A stretch of 64,000 bases of DNA from an uncultured Bacilli bacterium (lineage in GTDB: Bacteria; Bacillota_I; Bacilli_A; RFN20; CAG-826). Location of the stretch: NCBI GenBank assembly GCA_944327845.1, contig CALVHN010000004.1:61647-125646 (forward strand), given 5' to 3'. A model generated the notes under the pieces. That model was not told where the DNA came from, searched no databases, and saw only the letters and a list, made by a program, of their open reading frames with translations. The translations under genes were made by a program, and so were the position numbers. This document shows positions 30,167-40,318 of this stretch, piece by piece. Each line of letters starts with the position of its first letter. Positions within the stretch are counted from its first letter, which is position 1.

Positions 30167-30319
30167 TTAATCTTTATTTTGAGCTTCATTAATAATTCCA
30201 AACTCTTTATTAATATCATCAATATAAGTATCTTTTTTCTTTTTATTTAAGACTGAATATGAAGAAAATATTTCACATTCTTCTTTAATTATCTCTTCAA
30301 TAGCTTTTTTATTTTTCAT
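30167..30319 (-). CDS. Small protein, 50 residues
   Basis: ATG at 30319 is preceded by AAGGAA at a good distance and lies 13 bases after the stop of the hydrolase gene. It encodes MKNKKAIEEIIKEECEIF... ending NEAQNKD, then TAA. The product is highly charged and probably mostly helical. I do not recognise a family. The ribosome-binding site, the tight spacing and the same strand as its neighbours argue that it is a real operon member rather than chance. Confidence 0.55.
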   Translation of the reverse strand: MKNKKAIEEIIKEECEIFSSYSVLNKKKKDTYIDDINKEFGIINEAQNKD

Positions 30320-30332
30320 GAAAATTAGTTCC

Positions 30333-31166
30333 TTATACAATTAAATTTCTCATAAAACGTATGATTTCTTGATTAACTTTAATGGAATATTCTTTATTAA
30401 GTTCAGCAATATTATATACGTGACGTGAATTTGGATCATTTTCATAATAGTAGTTCAATCTAAAATTTAATTTTGCTAAGCTATCTTTTAATTTAATTGA
30501 GTTATCTTTATAGTGAATATCTCCATTTGAAGTTAATAAAAAAACTTGAGGATAATTATCAATCATTTTTAAATAAATATCTGGATTTGAATAAAAATAA
30601 TGGGGATTTGCAAGGTAATTTTTTCCAAACATCATTCTTAAGAACGAAGGTTTAAAAACATACTTTGATAAAATATTATGATTTTTGATGTTTGCTGCTT
30701 CATCTAAATAACAAACTGGATGATTTAAAATTAAACCTTTAAAGTAACCTTTAAAAGGCTTAACATCAAAAACATCTTGAAGTTTTTTTGATCGATTAAG
30801 TGCATCAACAAATAAAGTTAATTGTCCTCCAGCACTGTCTCCAGCTAAAAATGTATTGTTAAAAGAAATATTGAATCTTTCTTTATTTGCATCTAAATAA
30901 TGAATTACATTAAAAATATGGTGAACTATATCAATAAATAAAAAATTATCTTCTAAAGAAGGATATGAAAATCCAATAACATTAAATCCATGTTGAGCAA
31001 AATATTCATAAAAAGGTTCATAGCCTACCCAATTTTTTAAAGTCCAAGCTCCTCCATGAATATTAATTAATGTTGGTTTATTTTTAGTTGAATCTTTATG
31101 TCTAAAAATTTTAATTAAATTAGAAAAATCTTCCTTATCATCTAAATAATATGTTTTTTTTAACAT
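30333..31166 (-). CDS. Alpha/beta-hydrolase, HSL-type esterase
   Basis: A 277-residue hydrolase of the acetyl-esterase/lipase group. The oxyanion-hole motif is HGGAW (about 38-42), the nucleophile Ser lies in GDSAGG (about 109-114), and the likely Asp and His lie in the C-terminal third (SNGDIHYKD and SRHVYN). It has no signal peptide, so it acts in the cytoplasm on short-chain esters, perhaps acetyl groups from imported sugars. It is the first gene of a minus-strand set with the 50-residue protein, the unknown protein and SNF2. The 184-base gap upstream is shared with the divergent GH43 gene. Confidence 0.85.
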   Translation of the reverse strand: MLKKTYYLDDKEDFSNLIKIFRHKDSTKNKPTLINIHGGAWTLKNWVGYEPFYEYFAQHGFNVIGFSYPSLEDNFLFIDIVHHIFNVIHYLDANKERFNISFNNTFLAGDSAGGQLTLFVDALNRSKKLQDVFDVKPFKGYFKGLILNHPVCYLDEAANIKNHNILSKYVFKPSFLRMMFGKNYLANPHYFYSNPDIYLKMIDNYPQVFLLTSNGDIHYKDNSIKLKDSLAKLNFRLNYYYENDPNSRHVYNIAELNKEYSIKVNQEIIRFMRNLIV

Positions 31167-31337
31167 CTAAAAGAGGCTTAAAATTTTGAGAATTTTTAAT
31201 ATCGTTATTTTCGATATCTTTCCATATTTTAAAGAAATTTTTCCTAAATAAATTATAAAACATACCATAAATTTTAATAAAGAATTGACCATTTATGAAT
31301 ACTCTAATTTTTAATTTTTAGATATTGTCTAATGCTA

Positions 31338-31350
31338 TATAATTTAAAAT
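31338..31350 (+). promoter_or_regulatory. -10 box next to ATG of GH43 gene
   Basis: TGCTATATAAT puts TATAAT at 31338-31343, seven bases before the ATG at 31351. There is no Shine-Dalgarno, so the transcript is probably leaderless. Confidence 0.5.
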
Positions 31351-32775
31351 ATGAAAAGATTTTTTAATCCATTATTACCAGGAAATGAATATTTGCCTGA
31401 TCCTGAACCTAGAATTTTTAATAATCGAATTTATATTTATGGAAGTCACGATAAATTTAATGGCATATCTTTTTGTTTAAATGATTATGTTACTTATTCT
31501 TGCGATATTAATAATTTAAGTGATTGGAGATATGAAGGAATAATTTATAAAAAAGAACAAGATAAGATGTTTAAAGGTGGAATCATGAATGTATTTTTTG
31601 CTAGTGATTGTATCCTTGGATTAGATGATTACTATTATTTATATTATACCTTAGGCTTTAAAGGATATATTGGAGTAGCAAGAAGCAAAACTCCTAATGG
31701 ACCTTTTGAATATTATGGTAATGTAAAATATAAAGATGGAACTTTACTAGGAAAGAAAAAAGAACCATTACAATTTGATCCAGCAATATTTATTGATGAT
31801 GATAATAGAATTTATCTTTATAGTGGTTTTGCTCCTAAATATTTAAGTATTTTTCAAGGAAAAGGAAAAAAAGCAACAAAAGAAGGAGCAATGGTTTTTG
31901 AATTAGATAAAGATATGTTAACAATAGTAAGTGATGTAAAATACATTGCTAAAACTTTACATAATTCAAAGAATACATCTTTTGAAGGCCATGAGTTTTT
32001 TGAAGCTTCATCTTTAAGAAAATTTAACGGAATATATTATTTTATTTATTCTTCAATCAATGGCCATGAATTATGTTATGCAACAAGCAAATATCCAGAT
32101 AAAGATTTTGAATATCAGGGTGTTTTAATTTCTAATTGCGACCGTTATATTTCTAAATTTGACACTTCATACCCTGGTAATAATCATGGTTCCATTTTAA
32201 ATTTAGATGGGAAATACTATGTTTTTTATCATCGCCAAACAAATAGAAACTCTTTTTCTCGTCAAACCATGGTTGAAAAATTAGAATATGAAAATGGCTT
32301 ATTTAAGCAAGCGGAAATGACCTCAATGGGTTTATTAAATACTCCTTTAAAGGTAGAAGGAGAATATAATATTTCAGTTGCTTGTAACATATTTTCTAAA
32401 AAAGGAAGCTATTTTAGCAGGGTTTTTAAAAATTTAAATAGAAATTTACCTTATTTTACTCAATTAGAAAAAGATAATAATCAAAAAGAAAGCAATGTTT
32501 GTAAAAACTTTTCTGATGAATCTTATCTTGGCTTTAAATATTTTAATTTTGATAAAGACGTAGTAATTGGTATAAAAATTAAAGGAAAAATGAATGGAAA
32601 TCTTTTAATTTGTTTAGATAATATCGATAATATTGTTCTTAAAAAAGAAATAAAAAGAAAAAAAGAATTCGAATATGTTTATTTTGATAAATTAAGTGTT
32701 CGAGGTATTCATGCTTTATATATCACTTTTAAAGGAAAGGGCCATTTTTTAATTGAAAGTATCAAGTTTAATTAA
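31351..32775 (+). CDS. GH43-family glycoside hydrolase, cytoplasmic
   Basis: A 474-residue protein with the five-bladed propeller signatures of GH43 (beta-xylosidase/arabinofuranosidase-type, inverting). The general base Asp is in LPDPEPRIF (about 17-19), the pKa-modulating Asp in FDPAIF (about 144) and the acid Glu in FFEASS (about 217). The C-terminal 130 residues form a separate beta-rich domain that may bind sugar. There is no signal peptide, so it acts on imported oligosaccharides. It is divergent from the esterase gene, which would fit removal of acetyl groups and side chains from xylan fragments, though that pairing is only inference. Confidence 0.85.
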   Translation: MKRFFNPLLPGNEYLPDPEPRIFNNRIYIYGSHDKFNGISFCLNDYVTYSCDINNLSDWRYEGIIYKKEQDKMFKGGIMNVFFASDCILGLDDYYYLYYTLGFKGYIGVARSKTPNGPFEYYGNVKYKDGTLLGKKKEPLQFDPAIFIDDDNRIYLYSGFAPKYLSIFQGKGKKATKEGAMVFELDKDMLTIVSDVKYIAKTLHNSKNTSFEGHEFFEASSLRKFNGIYYFIYSSINGHELCYATSKYPDKDFEYQGVLISNCDRYISKFDTSYPGNNHGSILNLDGKYYVFYHRQTNRNSFSRQTMVEKLEYENGLFKQAEMTSMGLLNTPLKVEGEYNISVACNIFSKKGSYFSRVFKNLNRNLPYFTQLEKDNNQKESNVCKNFSDESYLGFKYFNFDKDVVIGIKIKGKMNGNLLICLDNIDNIVLKKEIKRKKEFEYVYFDKLSVRGIHALYITFKGKGHFLIESIKFN

Positions 32776-32809
32776 TCTCTTTAAACTTTATTAATACTCT
32801 TTTTTTTAT

Positions 32810-32822
32810 TAAAATATTTCTT
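32810..32822 (+). promoter_or_regulatory. -10-like box next to ATG of the fusion gene
   Basis: TAAAAT at 32810-32815 lies seven bases before the ATG at 32823. There is no Shine-Dalgarno, and the -35 is poor. Confidence 0.35.
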
Positions 32823-34610
32823 ATGAAAGAAATTAATGTTATTTATGCTGGAAATAGGGTGATGATTGAAGGAATTCTTCTCTCTGTAATGTCTTTAAGT
32901 AAATACAATCAAAGCTCTAAAATTAATATTTATGTTCTTACTTTAGATTTAACTGATTTAAATTCAAAATATTATCCAATTGTTCAAGATGATTGTGACA
33001 ATATTTTAAAAGCGGCACAAATTTATAATCCAAATGTCACTATTAGATTAATTGATAATGATCCCGAAATTGTTAAGAATAAAGATTTGTTAATAAAACT
33101 TGATGGTTTTTATACTCCTTATACTTTATTAAGATTATTTCTTGATAAAATCGAGAATATTCCTAATAAAATTCTTTATTTAGATTGCGATGTAATGATT
33201 AATGGAAGTTTAGATGAATTATTTTCTTATGATAATGAAAATTATGCTGTAATGGCTGCTTTAGATTATTTAGGAAAATTTTGGATGCTATTTAGAAGTG
33301 AACAATACTTTAATGCCGGAGTTTTATTATTAAATATTAAGAAAATAAAAGAACTTGATATTTGTAATAAAGCCTTAAAATTATTATCTAAAAAAAGATA
33401 TCACTTGGGCGATCAAGATGTTTTAAATATTTTATGTAAAGAAACAAAATCTTGTAAAATTATTCCTTCTAAATTTAACGAACAAAGAGGAATGAAAAAT
33501 GATACTGTTATTAAACATTTTTGTCGAGGAATAAAATGGTTACCTTTCTTTCAAGTTTATAATATTAAACAATGGGAGATAAATAAGGTTCATCATATTT
33601 TAAAAATACATCAATTTGACGACATTTTTGAAAAATATAAGAGCTTTAGAGAAGAATTTCTTGAAGGTAATTATATTTTAAGAGTAAGGCATTTATTTAA
33701 AACTTATGGTGATGTTAAAGCAGTTAATGATGTGTCTTTCAAAGTTAAAACTGGTAGTTTATTTGCTTTTTTAGGAGTAAATGGTGCAGGAAAATCTACA
33801 ACTATTAATATAATTTCTTCTATTTTAAAGAAAGATAGTGGTTCAGTTTATGTTTGTGGATATGATTTAGATAAAAATAATGATGAAATTAAAAAACAAA
33901 TCGGTATTGTTTTCCAAAATAGTGTTTTAGATAGTGATTTAACTGTTGAAGAAAATCTTAAAATTAGAACTTCTTTTTATTCTATGAATGATAAGGAGAA
34001 AAAAGAAAAACTTTCTCGAATCATCGATTTATTAGAATTAAAACCAATTTTAAAAAGACAAGTTAAAAAATTATCCGGTGGACAAAAAAGAAGAGTAGAT
34101 ATTGCTCGAGCCATGGTTCATGAACCAAAACTATTAATTTTAGATGAACCTACAACAGGTCTTGATCCAAAAACTAGATTAAATGTTTGGTCTTTAATTG
34201 ATGATATTAGAAAAAAGACAGGTATGACTGTATTTTTAACAACTCACTATTTAGAAGAAGCAGACCAAGCAACTTTTGTTACGATTATGGATAAAGGAAA
34301 GATTATTGCTGAAGGTTCTCCAAATGCTTTAAAAAATAAATATAGTAGCGATTCAGTCATTGCATATTTAAAAAAAGATGAGGATTTTGAAAAGATTTTA
34401 ACTCAAAATAGGGAAAAATTTATTTATGATAATGACAAAAAAGCTTATAAAATTTTGGCAAAAGATTCTTTAAAAGCTAAGCAAATCATTAATAATTATG
34501 CATATTTCATTAAAGATTTTGAGATTATTAAAGGAACTATGGATGATGTATTTTTAAATGTAACCGGGAAAAACATAGTTTTTGGAGGAAATGAAGATGG
34601 AAAAAACTAA
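32823..34610 (+). CDS. Fusion: GT8 glycosyltransferase + ABC transporter ATPase
   Basis: One 595-residue frame carries two normally separate proteins. Residues 1 to about 275 are a GT8-family glycosyltransferase: a nucleotide-sugar fold with the DxD-type YLDCDVMINGSLDELF (about 119-134), FNAGVLLLNI and LGDQDVLN. From about 284 a full ABC ATPase follows: RHLFKTYGDVKAVNDVSF, Walker A GVNGAGKST (about 318-326), signature LSGGQKRR (about 417), Walker B LLILDEPTTG (about 437-446) and the H-loop TTHYLEEAD. The ATPase is of the DrrA/NatA type that pairs with ABC-2 permeases, and its permease gene overlaps the 3' end. There is no in-frame ATG at the junction, and the usual few N-terminal ATPase residues are fused directly. 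A deletion fusing neighbouring genes is the likely origin. Confidence 0.85.
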   Translation: MKEINVIYAGNRVMIEGILLSVMSLSKYNQSSKINIYVLTLDLTDLNSKYYPIVQDDCDNILKAAQIYNPNVTIRLIDNDPEIVKNKDLLIKLDGFYTPYTLLRLFLDKIENIPNKILYLDCDVMINGSLDELFSYDNENYAVMAALDYLGKFWMLFRSEQYFNAGVLLLNIKKIKELDICNKALKLLSKKRYHLGDQDVLNILCKETKSCKIIPSKFNEQRGMKNDTVIKHFCRGIKWLPFFQVYNIKQWEINKVHHILKIHQFDDIFEKYKSFREEFLEGNYILRVRHLFKTYGDVKAVNDVSFKVKTGSLFAFLGVNGAGKSTTINIISSILKKDSGSVYVCGYDLDKNNDEIKKQIGIVFQNSVLDSDLTVEENLKIRTSFYSMNDKEKKEKLSRIIDLLELKPILKRQVKKLSGGQKRRVDIARAMVHEPKLLILDEPTTGLDPKTRLNVWSLIDDIRKKTGMTVFLTTHYLEEADQATFVTIMDKGKIIAEGSPNALKNKYSSDSVIAYLKKDEDFEKILTQNREKFIYDNDKKAYKILAKDSLKAKQIINNYAYFIKDFEIIKGTMDDVFLNVTGKNIVFGGNEDGKN

Positions 34611-35589
34611 AACTAGAAACTTCAATATTTTCTTGCAATTAACTAAACGTCATCTTTTAGTTTTCTTTAAATCAAAAATGACTGTTTTATATACCTTATT
34701 AGTCCCTATTATTGTTTTTGTTATTTATATTTTATTCTTAAAAGATTTAGAGATGGGTACTGTTAAAAGTGTCTTATCTTCTTATAATATTGCTTTTGAT
34801 GGAACAAGCGAGTTAGGAAGAACTTTAACTGGAATTGTTGATTCTTGGATGCTTAGTGGAATTTTAGCTGTTACTTCAGTCACAGTTTCTATTCAAACAA
34901 ACTATATTTTTGTTCGCGATAAGGATCAAGGAATTAATCGTGATTTTTCTAGCTCTCCAATAAGTGGCGGAATTTTAATTGCAAGTTATTTTATTTTTAA
35001 TTTTATTGTTACAGCTTTAATTAGTTTTATTTTCTTATTAATTGCTTTTCTTTACTTATATTGTAATGGTGAATTTGTTTATGATTTTGTTGATTTTATT
35101 GCAATTTTAGGAACGTTATCCTTATCTGTAATTTCTTCAACATTAATGATGGTTTTTATTTGTTCATTCATTAAAAAAGAAAGTTCACTTACTTCAATTA
35201 TTGCTATTTTTTCTTCAGCAATTGGATTTTTAATTGGAGCTTATATGCCAATGGGAATGCTTCCTTTATCTATTCAATGGGCTTGTGCATTTTTACCTCC
35301 TACTCATTGCTGTGGGTTATATCGTTATGTATTTTTAGCTAAACCATTTTCTAATTTACAAGTTCTTGCTGCCGATATTAATGGAGGAAGTGAGATAATT
35401 GAAGCTTTATCTGGTACATTTGGGTTTAATTTAAACTTTTTTGGTGCTGAAATAACTCCTGGCTTTATGACTTTATTTATAATTGCTTTTATTATTATCT
35501 TTATTATATTAAATATACTTGCTGGTAATAATTTAACTAAGATTAGTGGCGGAGAGCCTAAATTTAAGTTTAAAAGAAAAAATAAATAG
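34597..35589 (+). CDS. ABC-2 type permease
   Basis: A 330-residue integral membrane protein with about six helices, partner of the ATPase domain encoded just upstream. The ATG at 34597 is chosen because GGAGG (34584-34588) lies eight bases before it; this gives a 14-base overlap with the fusion gene. A large extracytoplasmic loop lies between the first and second helices (about 45-85), and FVRDKDQGINRDFSSSPIS is the usual amphipathic segment of this family. The exported substrate cannot be read from sequence; the fused glycosyltransferase suggests a glycan or glycolipid, while DrrAB-like systems export drugs. Confidence 0.83.
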   Translation: MEKTKTRNFNIFLQLTKRHLLVFFKSKMTVLYTLLVPIIVFVIYILFLKDLEMGTVKSVLSSYNIAFDGTSELGRTLTGIVDSWMLSGILAVTSVTVSIQTNYIFVRDKDQGINRDFSSSPISGGILIASYFIFNFIVTALISFIFLLIAFLYLYCNGEFVYDFVDFIAILGTLSLSVISSTLMMVFICSFIKKESSLTSIIAIFSSAIGFLIGAYMPMGMLPLSIQWACAFLPPTHCCGLYRYVFLAKPFSNLQVLAADINGGSEIIEALSGTFGFNLNFFGAEITPGFMTLFIIAFIIIFIILNILAGNNLTKISGGEPKFKFKRKNK

Positions 35590-35626
35590 ATAATTGTAAG
35601 AAGTTAGTAAAAAAACAATTTTTATG

Positions 35627-35656
35627 TTGCAATAGAAAATTGTTTTAAAGTATAAT
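35627..35656 (+). promoter_or_regulatory. Promoter of the str operon
   Basis: TTGCAA (35627-35632), an 18-base spacer and a perfect TATAAT (35651-35656). The leader of about 70 bases contains small inverted repeats (CGATTTT/AAAATCG at 35664-35678; ATACAC/GTGTAT at 35683-35702) that might be autoregulatory. Confidence 0.7.
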
Positions 35657-35731
35657 TCATAAGCGATTTTGAAAATCGATTGATACACCGGGATATGTGT
35701 ATTTATATTTGTATAAAAAAGGAGAAAGTAA

Positions 35732-36154
35732 ATGCCAACGATTAATCAATTAGTAAGACAAGGCAGAAAGAAAAATGTCTTTAAATCAAAAGCACCAGCA
35801 CTCTTAAAAAGATACAACTCACTTTCAAAGAAAGAGACTAATCAAGATAGCTCTCAAAAAAGAGGAGTTTGTACTCGTGTTGGTACAACAAAACCTAAGA
35901 AACCAAACTCAGCTTTGAGAAAATTCGCAAGAGTTAAGCTCTCAAATGGTTATGAAGTTACTGCTTATATTGGTGGTGAAGGTCATAATCTTCAAGAGCA
36001 CTCAACTGTTATGATTCGTGGAGGAAGAGTTAAAGATCTTCCTGGTGTTAGATATCATATTATTAGAGGTACATTAGATTGTGCAGGTATTGAATCACGT
36101 AGACAATCTAGATCTTTATATGGTACTAAAAAACCTAAAGCTAGTGATAAATAA
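35732..36154 (+). CDS. rpsL: 30S ribosomal protein S12
   Basis: A 140-residue S12 of the decoding centre. It has [13 protein letters not shown] at the start, [20 protein letters not shown] around the streptomycin-contact lysines, and the [18 protein letters not shown] loop. The lysines and Pro of the PKKPNS segment are unchanged, so no streptomycin-resistance substitution is evident there. AAGGAG precedes the ATG. It is the first gene of the str operon. Confidence 0.98.
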   Translation: MPTINQLVRQGRKKNVFKSKAPALLKRYNSLSKKETNQDSSQKRGVCTRVGTTKPKKPNSALRKFARVKLSNGYEVTAYIGGEGHNLQEHSTVMIRGGRVKDLPGVRYHIIRGTLDCAGIESRRQSRSLYGTKKPKASDK

Positions 36155-36165
36155 GGAGGTCTAAT

Positions 36166-36636
36166 ATGCCACGTAAGGGAACAACTGTAAAAAGAGATGT
36201 CTTACCAGATCCAATATATGATTCAAAATTAGTTACAAGATTAATTAACAGAATCATGGTTGATGGTAAAAAAGGAACTGCACAACAAATTTTATATAGT
36301 GCATTTAAAAAGATTGAACAAAAAACTGGAAAACCTGCAATGGACGTATTTGCAACAGCAATTAAAAACGTCATGCCTGAAGTTGAATTAAAAGCAAGAA
36401 GAATTGGTGCTGCTAATTTCCAAGTACCAACTGAAGTTAGTTCTGATAGAAGAATTACTTTAGGCTTAAGATGGCTTGTTACCTATTCTCGTTTAAGAAA
36501 AGAAAAATCTATGGAAGATAAACTTTGCAACGAAATTATCGATGCAGCAAACGGAACTGGTGCAGCTGTTAAGAAAAGAGAAGACGTCCATAAAATGGCT
36601 GAAGCTAATAAAGCTTATGCTCATTATAAATGGTAG
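36166..36636 (+). CDS. rpsG: 30S ribosomal protein S7
   Basis: A 156-residue S7, the 3'-domain assembly protein of the 30S subunit. It starts [20 protein letters not shown] and contains the conserved [19 protein letters not shown] region. AAGGAGG lies before the ATG, 11 bases after rpsL. Length and ends are normal. Confidence 0.98.
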   Translation: MPRKGTTVKRDVLPDPIYDSKLVTRLINRIMVDGKKGTAQQILYSAFKKIEQKTGKPAMDVFATAIKNVMPEVELKARRIGAANFQVPTEVSSDRRITLGLRWLVTYSRLRKEKSMEDKLCNEIIDAANGTGAAVKKREDVHKMAEANKAYAHYKW

Positions 36637-36669
36637 TTTAAAGATTAAATTAATTTAGGGAGATTATTT

Positions 36670-38754
36670 ATGGCTGAAAGAGAATATGACTTACCTCATA
36701 CTCGAAATATCGGTATCATGGCTCACATTGATGCCGGTAAAACAACAACTACAGAACGTATTCTTTTCTTCACCCACAGAATTCATAAAATAGGTGAAAC
36801 CCATGAAGGTGCAGCAACTATGGACTGGATGGTTCAAGAACAAGAAAGAGGTATTACAATTACTTCTGCTGCAACTACATGTTTTTGGAAAGGGAATAGA
36901 ATTAATATTATTGATACTCCAGGGCACGTCGATTTCACTGTTGAAGTTGAACGTTCTTTAAGAGTTTTAGATGGAGCTGTCACTGTATTAGATGGAAAAA
37001 ACGGTGTTGAACCTCAAACTGAAACAGTTTGGAGACAAGGTTCAAAATATCATGTTCCACGTATTGTCTTTGTTAATAAACTTGACGCTATTGGTGCTGA
37101 TTATGAAATGTCTGTTGAATCATTAAAAGAAAAATTAGGTGCTAATGCTAAAGCTGTCCAATATCCTATCGGTATTTCTTCTACATTAAGTGGTATTATC
37201 GATTTAGTAAAAATGGAAGCTTGGGATTATAGTGCATGTAAAGATGCTGATGAGCCTAAGAAAATTGATATTCCTGAAGAATATATGGAAAAAGCATTAC
37301 ATTTCCGTGCTGAATTACTTGAAGCTTTAGCAGGATTTGATGATGATATTATGCTTAAAGTTTTAGATGGAGTTGAACCAACTGTTGAAGAAATTAAAGC
37401 TTGCATTCGTAAGGCTACAATTTCTGGTGAATTCCACCCTGTATTCTGTGGAAGTGCATATAAAAATAAAGGTATTCAATTGTTATTAGATGGTGTTATT
37501 GATTACTTACCATCTCCAGTTGATATTCCTGAAGCTAAAGGTACTTTAGAAGATGGAAGTGAATATTTTTGCGAACCTAACGATTCAAAACCAGTCGTTG
37601 GCTTAGTCTTTAAAATTGCAACTGATCCATTTATTGGAAGACTTGCTTACGTTAGAGTTTATTCAGGTACATTAAAATCAGGAACTTATGTTTTAAATTC
37701 TAATAAAGGAATCAAAGAAAGAATTGGAAGACTTGTCTTAATGCATTCAAATCACCGTCAAGAAGTTGAAGCATTACATTCAGGCGAGATTGGTGCAATT
37801 ATTGGTCTTAAAAATACTACAACTGGTGAAACACTTTGTGATCCAGAATTAGAATGCACACTTGAAAAGATGGAATTCCCTGATCCAGTTATTGAAGAAG
37901 CTGTTGAACCAAAAACAAAAGCTGATCAAGAAAAAATGTCCATCGCTTTATCAAAACTTGCTGAAGAAGATCCTACATTAAGAGTCCATACTTCAGAAGA
38001 AACTGGTCAAACTATTATTGCAGGTGTTGGTGAATTACACCTTGATATCGTTGTTGACCGTTTAAGAAGAGAATTTGGTGTTTCAGTTAATGTTGGTCAA
38101 CCTCAAGTCGGTTATCGTGAAACTATTAGAAGAGAAGGCGATTGTGAAGGTAAATATATCAGACAGTCAGGTGGTAGAGGTCAATACGGTCACGTTGTTA
38201 TTAAATTTGAACCAAATCCAGGTAAAGGATTTGAATTCGTTAATGCAATCGTTGGTGGTACTGTTCCTAAAGAATACATCAAACCTACTCAAGATGGTCT
38301 TCAAGATGCTATGGAAAAAGGCTTACTTGCAGGTTATCCAGCAATTGATATAAAAGCTACATTACATGATGGTTCTTACCATGATGTTGATAGTAGTGAA
38401 GCTGCATATAAGATTGCTGCTAGTATGGCATTAAAAGAAGCAGCTAAAAAATGTGATCCAGTTATCTTAGAACCTATTATGAAGGTTGAAGTAACAGTTC
38501 CAGAACAATATTATGGTGATGTTATCGGTGATATTTCTCGTAGAAGAGGTAATATGACTGGAGAATCTCAAAGAGGAAATGCTAAAATTATTGAAGCTGA
38601 AGTACCTCTTGCTGAGATGTTTGGATATGTCACTGACTTAAGAAGTTTCACTCAAGGAAGAGGATCATATTCAATGGAATTTGACCACTATGGTGAGGTT
38701 CCAAAGTTCATTCAAGATGAAATCGTTAAAAAGAGCGGAGTTTCATCTAAATAA
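36670..38754 (+). CDS. fusA: Elongation factor G
   Basis: A 694-residue translocation GTPase. P-loop AHIDAGKTT (18-26), the G2 region [19 protein letters not shown] (G3), NKLDA (G4), and all five usual domains by length. The order after rpsG is the standard str operon. An inverted repeat and a new promoter follow before tuf. Confidence 0.98.
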   Translation: MAEREYDLPHTRNIGIMAHIDAGKTTTTERILFFTHRIHKIGETHEGAATMDWMVQEQERGITITSAATTCFWKGNRINIIDTPGHVDFTVEVERSLRVLDGAVTVLDGKNGVEPQTETVWRQGSKYHVPRIVFVNKLDAIGADYEMSVESLKEKLGANAKAVQYPIGISSTLSGIIDLVKMEAWDYSACKDADEPKKIDIPEEYMEKALHFRAELLEALAGFDDDIMLKVLDGVEPTVEEIKACIRKATISGEFHPVFCGSAYKNKGIQLLLDGVIDYLPSPVDIPEAKGTLEDGSEYFCEPNDSKPVVGLVFKIATDPFIGRLAYVRVYSGTLKSGTYVLNSNKGIKERIGRLVLMHSNHRQEVEALHSGEIGAIIGLKNTTTGETLCDPELECTLEKMEFPDPVIEEAVEPKTKADQEKMSIALSKLAEEDPTLRVHTSEETGQTIIAGVGELHLDIVVDRLRREFGVSVNVGQPQVGYRETIRREGDCEGKYIRQSGGRGQYGHVVIKFEPNPGKGFEFVNAIVGGTVPKEYIKPTQDGLQDAMEKGLLAGYPAIDIKATLHDGSYHDVDSSEAAYKIAASMALKEAAKKCDPVILEPIMKVEVTVPEQYYGDVIGDISRRRGNMTGESQRGNAKIIEAEVPLAEMFGYVTDLRSFTQGRGSYSMEFDHYGEVPKFIQDEIVKKSGVSSK

Positions 38755-38773
38755 TTAAAATTAGTTATATTTA

Positions 38774-38830
38774 TTTTGTCTCAATTAGTAAATTAACATT
38801 ATTGAAAATTGAGACAAAATACTATAAAAT
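38774..38830 (+). promoter_or_regulatory. tuf promoter overlapped by a 13-bp inverted repeat
   Basis: TTTTGTCTCAATT (38774-38786) and its exact complement (38807-38819) flank a 20-base loop. The right arm overlaps a promoter for tuf: TTGAAA (38802-38807), 17 bases, TAAAAT (38825-38830). No T-run follows the hairpin on either strand, so it is not a simple terminator. It may be an operator or a fusA 3'-end structure. Confidence 0.55.
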
Positions 38831-38874
38831 TAAGTTCATTGCATAAGCAATTTAGATTTGGAGGATTTAGATTT

Positions 38875-40059
38875 ATGGCAAAACAAAAATTCGATAGAAG
38901 TAAACCACATCTTAATATCGGAACTATCGGCCACGTTGACCATGGTAAAACTACCTTAACTGCTGCAATTACTCATGTTCTTGCTAAACAAGGTTTAGCA
39001 AAAGCTTCTGATTACGATGCAATCGATTCAGCACCAGAGGAAAAAGCAAGAGGTATTACAATTAATACTGCTCATATTGAATATGAAACAGCAAAAAGAC
39101 ACTATGCACACGTTGATTGCCCAGGGCACGCTGACTATGTCAAGAACATGATTACTGGTGCAGCTCAAATGGATGGTGCAATCTTAGTTGTCGCTGCTAC
39201 TGATGGCGTTATGCCTCAAACAAGAGAACATATCTTACTTGCTAAACAAGTTGGTGTTCCTTATATCGTTGTTTTCTTAAATAAAACTGATTTAGTTGAT
39301 GATCCAGAATTAATCGACTTTGTCGAAATGGATGTCAGAGACTTATTATCAAAATATGGTTTCCCAGGAGATACAGTACCTGTAATTAAAGGTAGTGCTA
39401 GAAAAGCTCTTGATGGAGATCCAGCTGCTGAAAAAGCAATTCTTGAATTAATGGATGCATGTGATTCATATATTCCAGAACCAGTCAGAGAAAATGATAA
39501 ACCATTCTTAATGCCAATCGAAGACGTTCTTACAATTACTGGTAGAGGAACTGTTGTTACTGGTAGAGTTGAAAGAGGAACTGTCAAACTTAATGATGAA
39601 GTTGAAATCGTTGGTATCAAACCTACAAAGAAGAGTGTTGTCACTGGTATTGAAATGTTCAGAAAAACATTAGATTATGCTGAATCTGGTGATAATGCTG
39701 GTATCCTTCTTAGAGGTGTTTCAAGAGATGAAGTCGTCAGAGGACAAGTTCTTGCAAAACCAGGAACAATTACTCCACATTCAAAATTCTCTTGCCACTG
39801 CTATATTCTTACTAAAGAAGAAGGTGGAAGACATACTTCATTCTTAAGTAACTATAGACCTCAATTCTTCTTCCATACAACCGATGTTACTGGAACTATT
39901 ACTCTTCCAGAAGGTGTTGAAATGGTTATGCCAGGAGATAATGTTGACTTCACAGTTCAACTTATTCACCCAGTTGCTATTGAAAAAGGTACCCAATTCT
40001 CAATCCGTGAAGGTGGTAGAACTGTTGGTGCTGGTCAAGTTACTGAAATTCTTAACTAG
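38875..40059 (+). CDS. tuf: Elongation factor Tu
   Basis: 394 residues, the normal length, delivering aminoacyl-tRNA to the ribosome. The start is set at [12 protein letters not shown] because GGAGG (38860-38864) lies 10 bases before this ATG; the frame is open further upstream, but that extension lies partly before the predicted transcription start. P-loop GHVDHGKT (19-26), [17 protein letters not shown] and NKTDL are all present. Confidence 0.98.
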   Translation: MAKQKFDRSKPHLNIGTIGHVDHGKTTLTAAITHVLAKQGLAKASDYDAIDSAPEEKARGITINTAHIEYETAKRHYAHVDCPGHADYVKNMITGAAQMDGAILVVAATDGVMPQTREHILLAKQVGVPYIVVFLNKTDLVDDPELIDFVEMDVRDLLSKYGFPGDTVPVIKGSARKALDGDPAAEKAILELMDACDSYIPEPVRENDKPFLMPIEDVLTITGRGTVVTGRVERGTVKLNDEVEIVGIKPTKKSVVTGIEMFRKTLDYAESGDNAGILLRGVSRDEVVRGQVLAKPGTITPHSKFSCHCYILTKEEGGRHTSFLSNYRPQFFFHTTDVTGTITLPEGVEMVMPGDNVDFTVQLIHPVAIEKGTQFSIREGGRTVGAGQVTEILN

Positions 40060-40082
40060 TAAAGTAAAGAAACTAATTTTAT

Positions 40083-40110
40083 GGCTTATAGGAAACTATA
40101 AGCCTTTTTA
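40083..40110 (+). terminator. Terminator of the str operon
   Basis: A 9-bp stem GGCTTATAG/CTATAAGCC with a GAAA tetraloop, followed by TTTTTATA. Confidence 0.92.
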
Positions 40111-40229
40111 TATAGAGAAAAATTTATGAACTTCAAATTTAGATGAGGACGAACAAAAAGAAACCCAATTCTTAAAGTAAAATAATAAAAATTAAAGGGA
40201 TTAGTTAAATTTTTTGTTATTTCCTAAAT

Positions 40230-40258
40230 TTGCTCTATATAAATTAACCTATTATAAA
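40230..40258 (+). promoter_or_regulatory. Candidate promoter of the flavin reductase gene
   Basis: TTGCTC (40230-40235), 17 bases, TATAAA (40253-40258). A second TATAAT lies a little downstream, so the exact start is uncertain. Confidence 0.4.
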
Positions 40259-40318
40259 ACTAAATGATTCATTTATAATATTTATAGTTAAATTTAATTC
40301 TAAACAAAAGGAGAAATT

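Noticed and set aside
34582..34596. TTG start for the ABC-2 permease
   Set aside because: The codon overlaps the GGAGG site; ATG 34597 has proper spacing.
38809..38874. N-terminal extension of EF-Tu
   Set aside because: The extension overlaps the predicted promoter and leader; MAKQKF after GGAGG is the conserved start.
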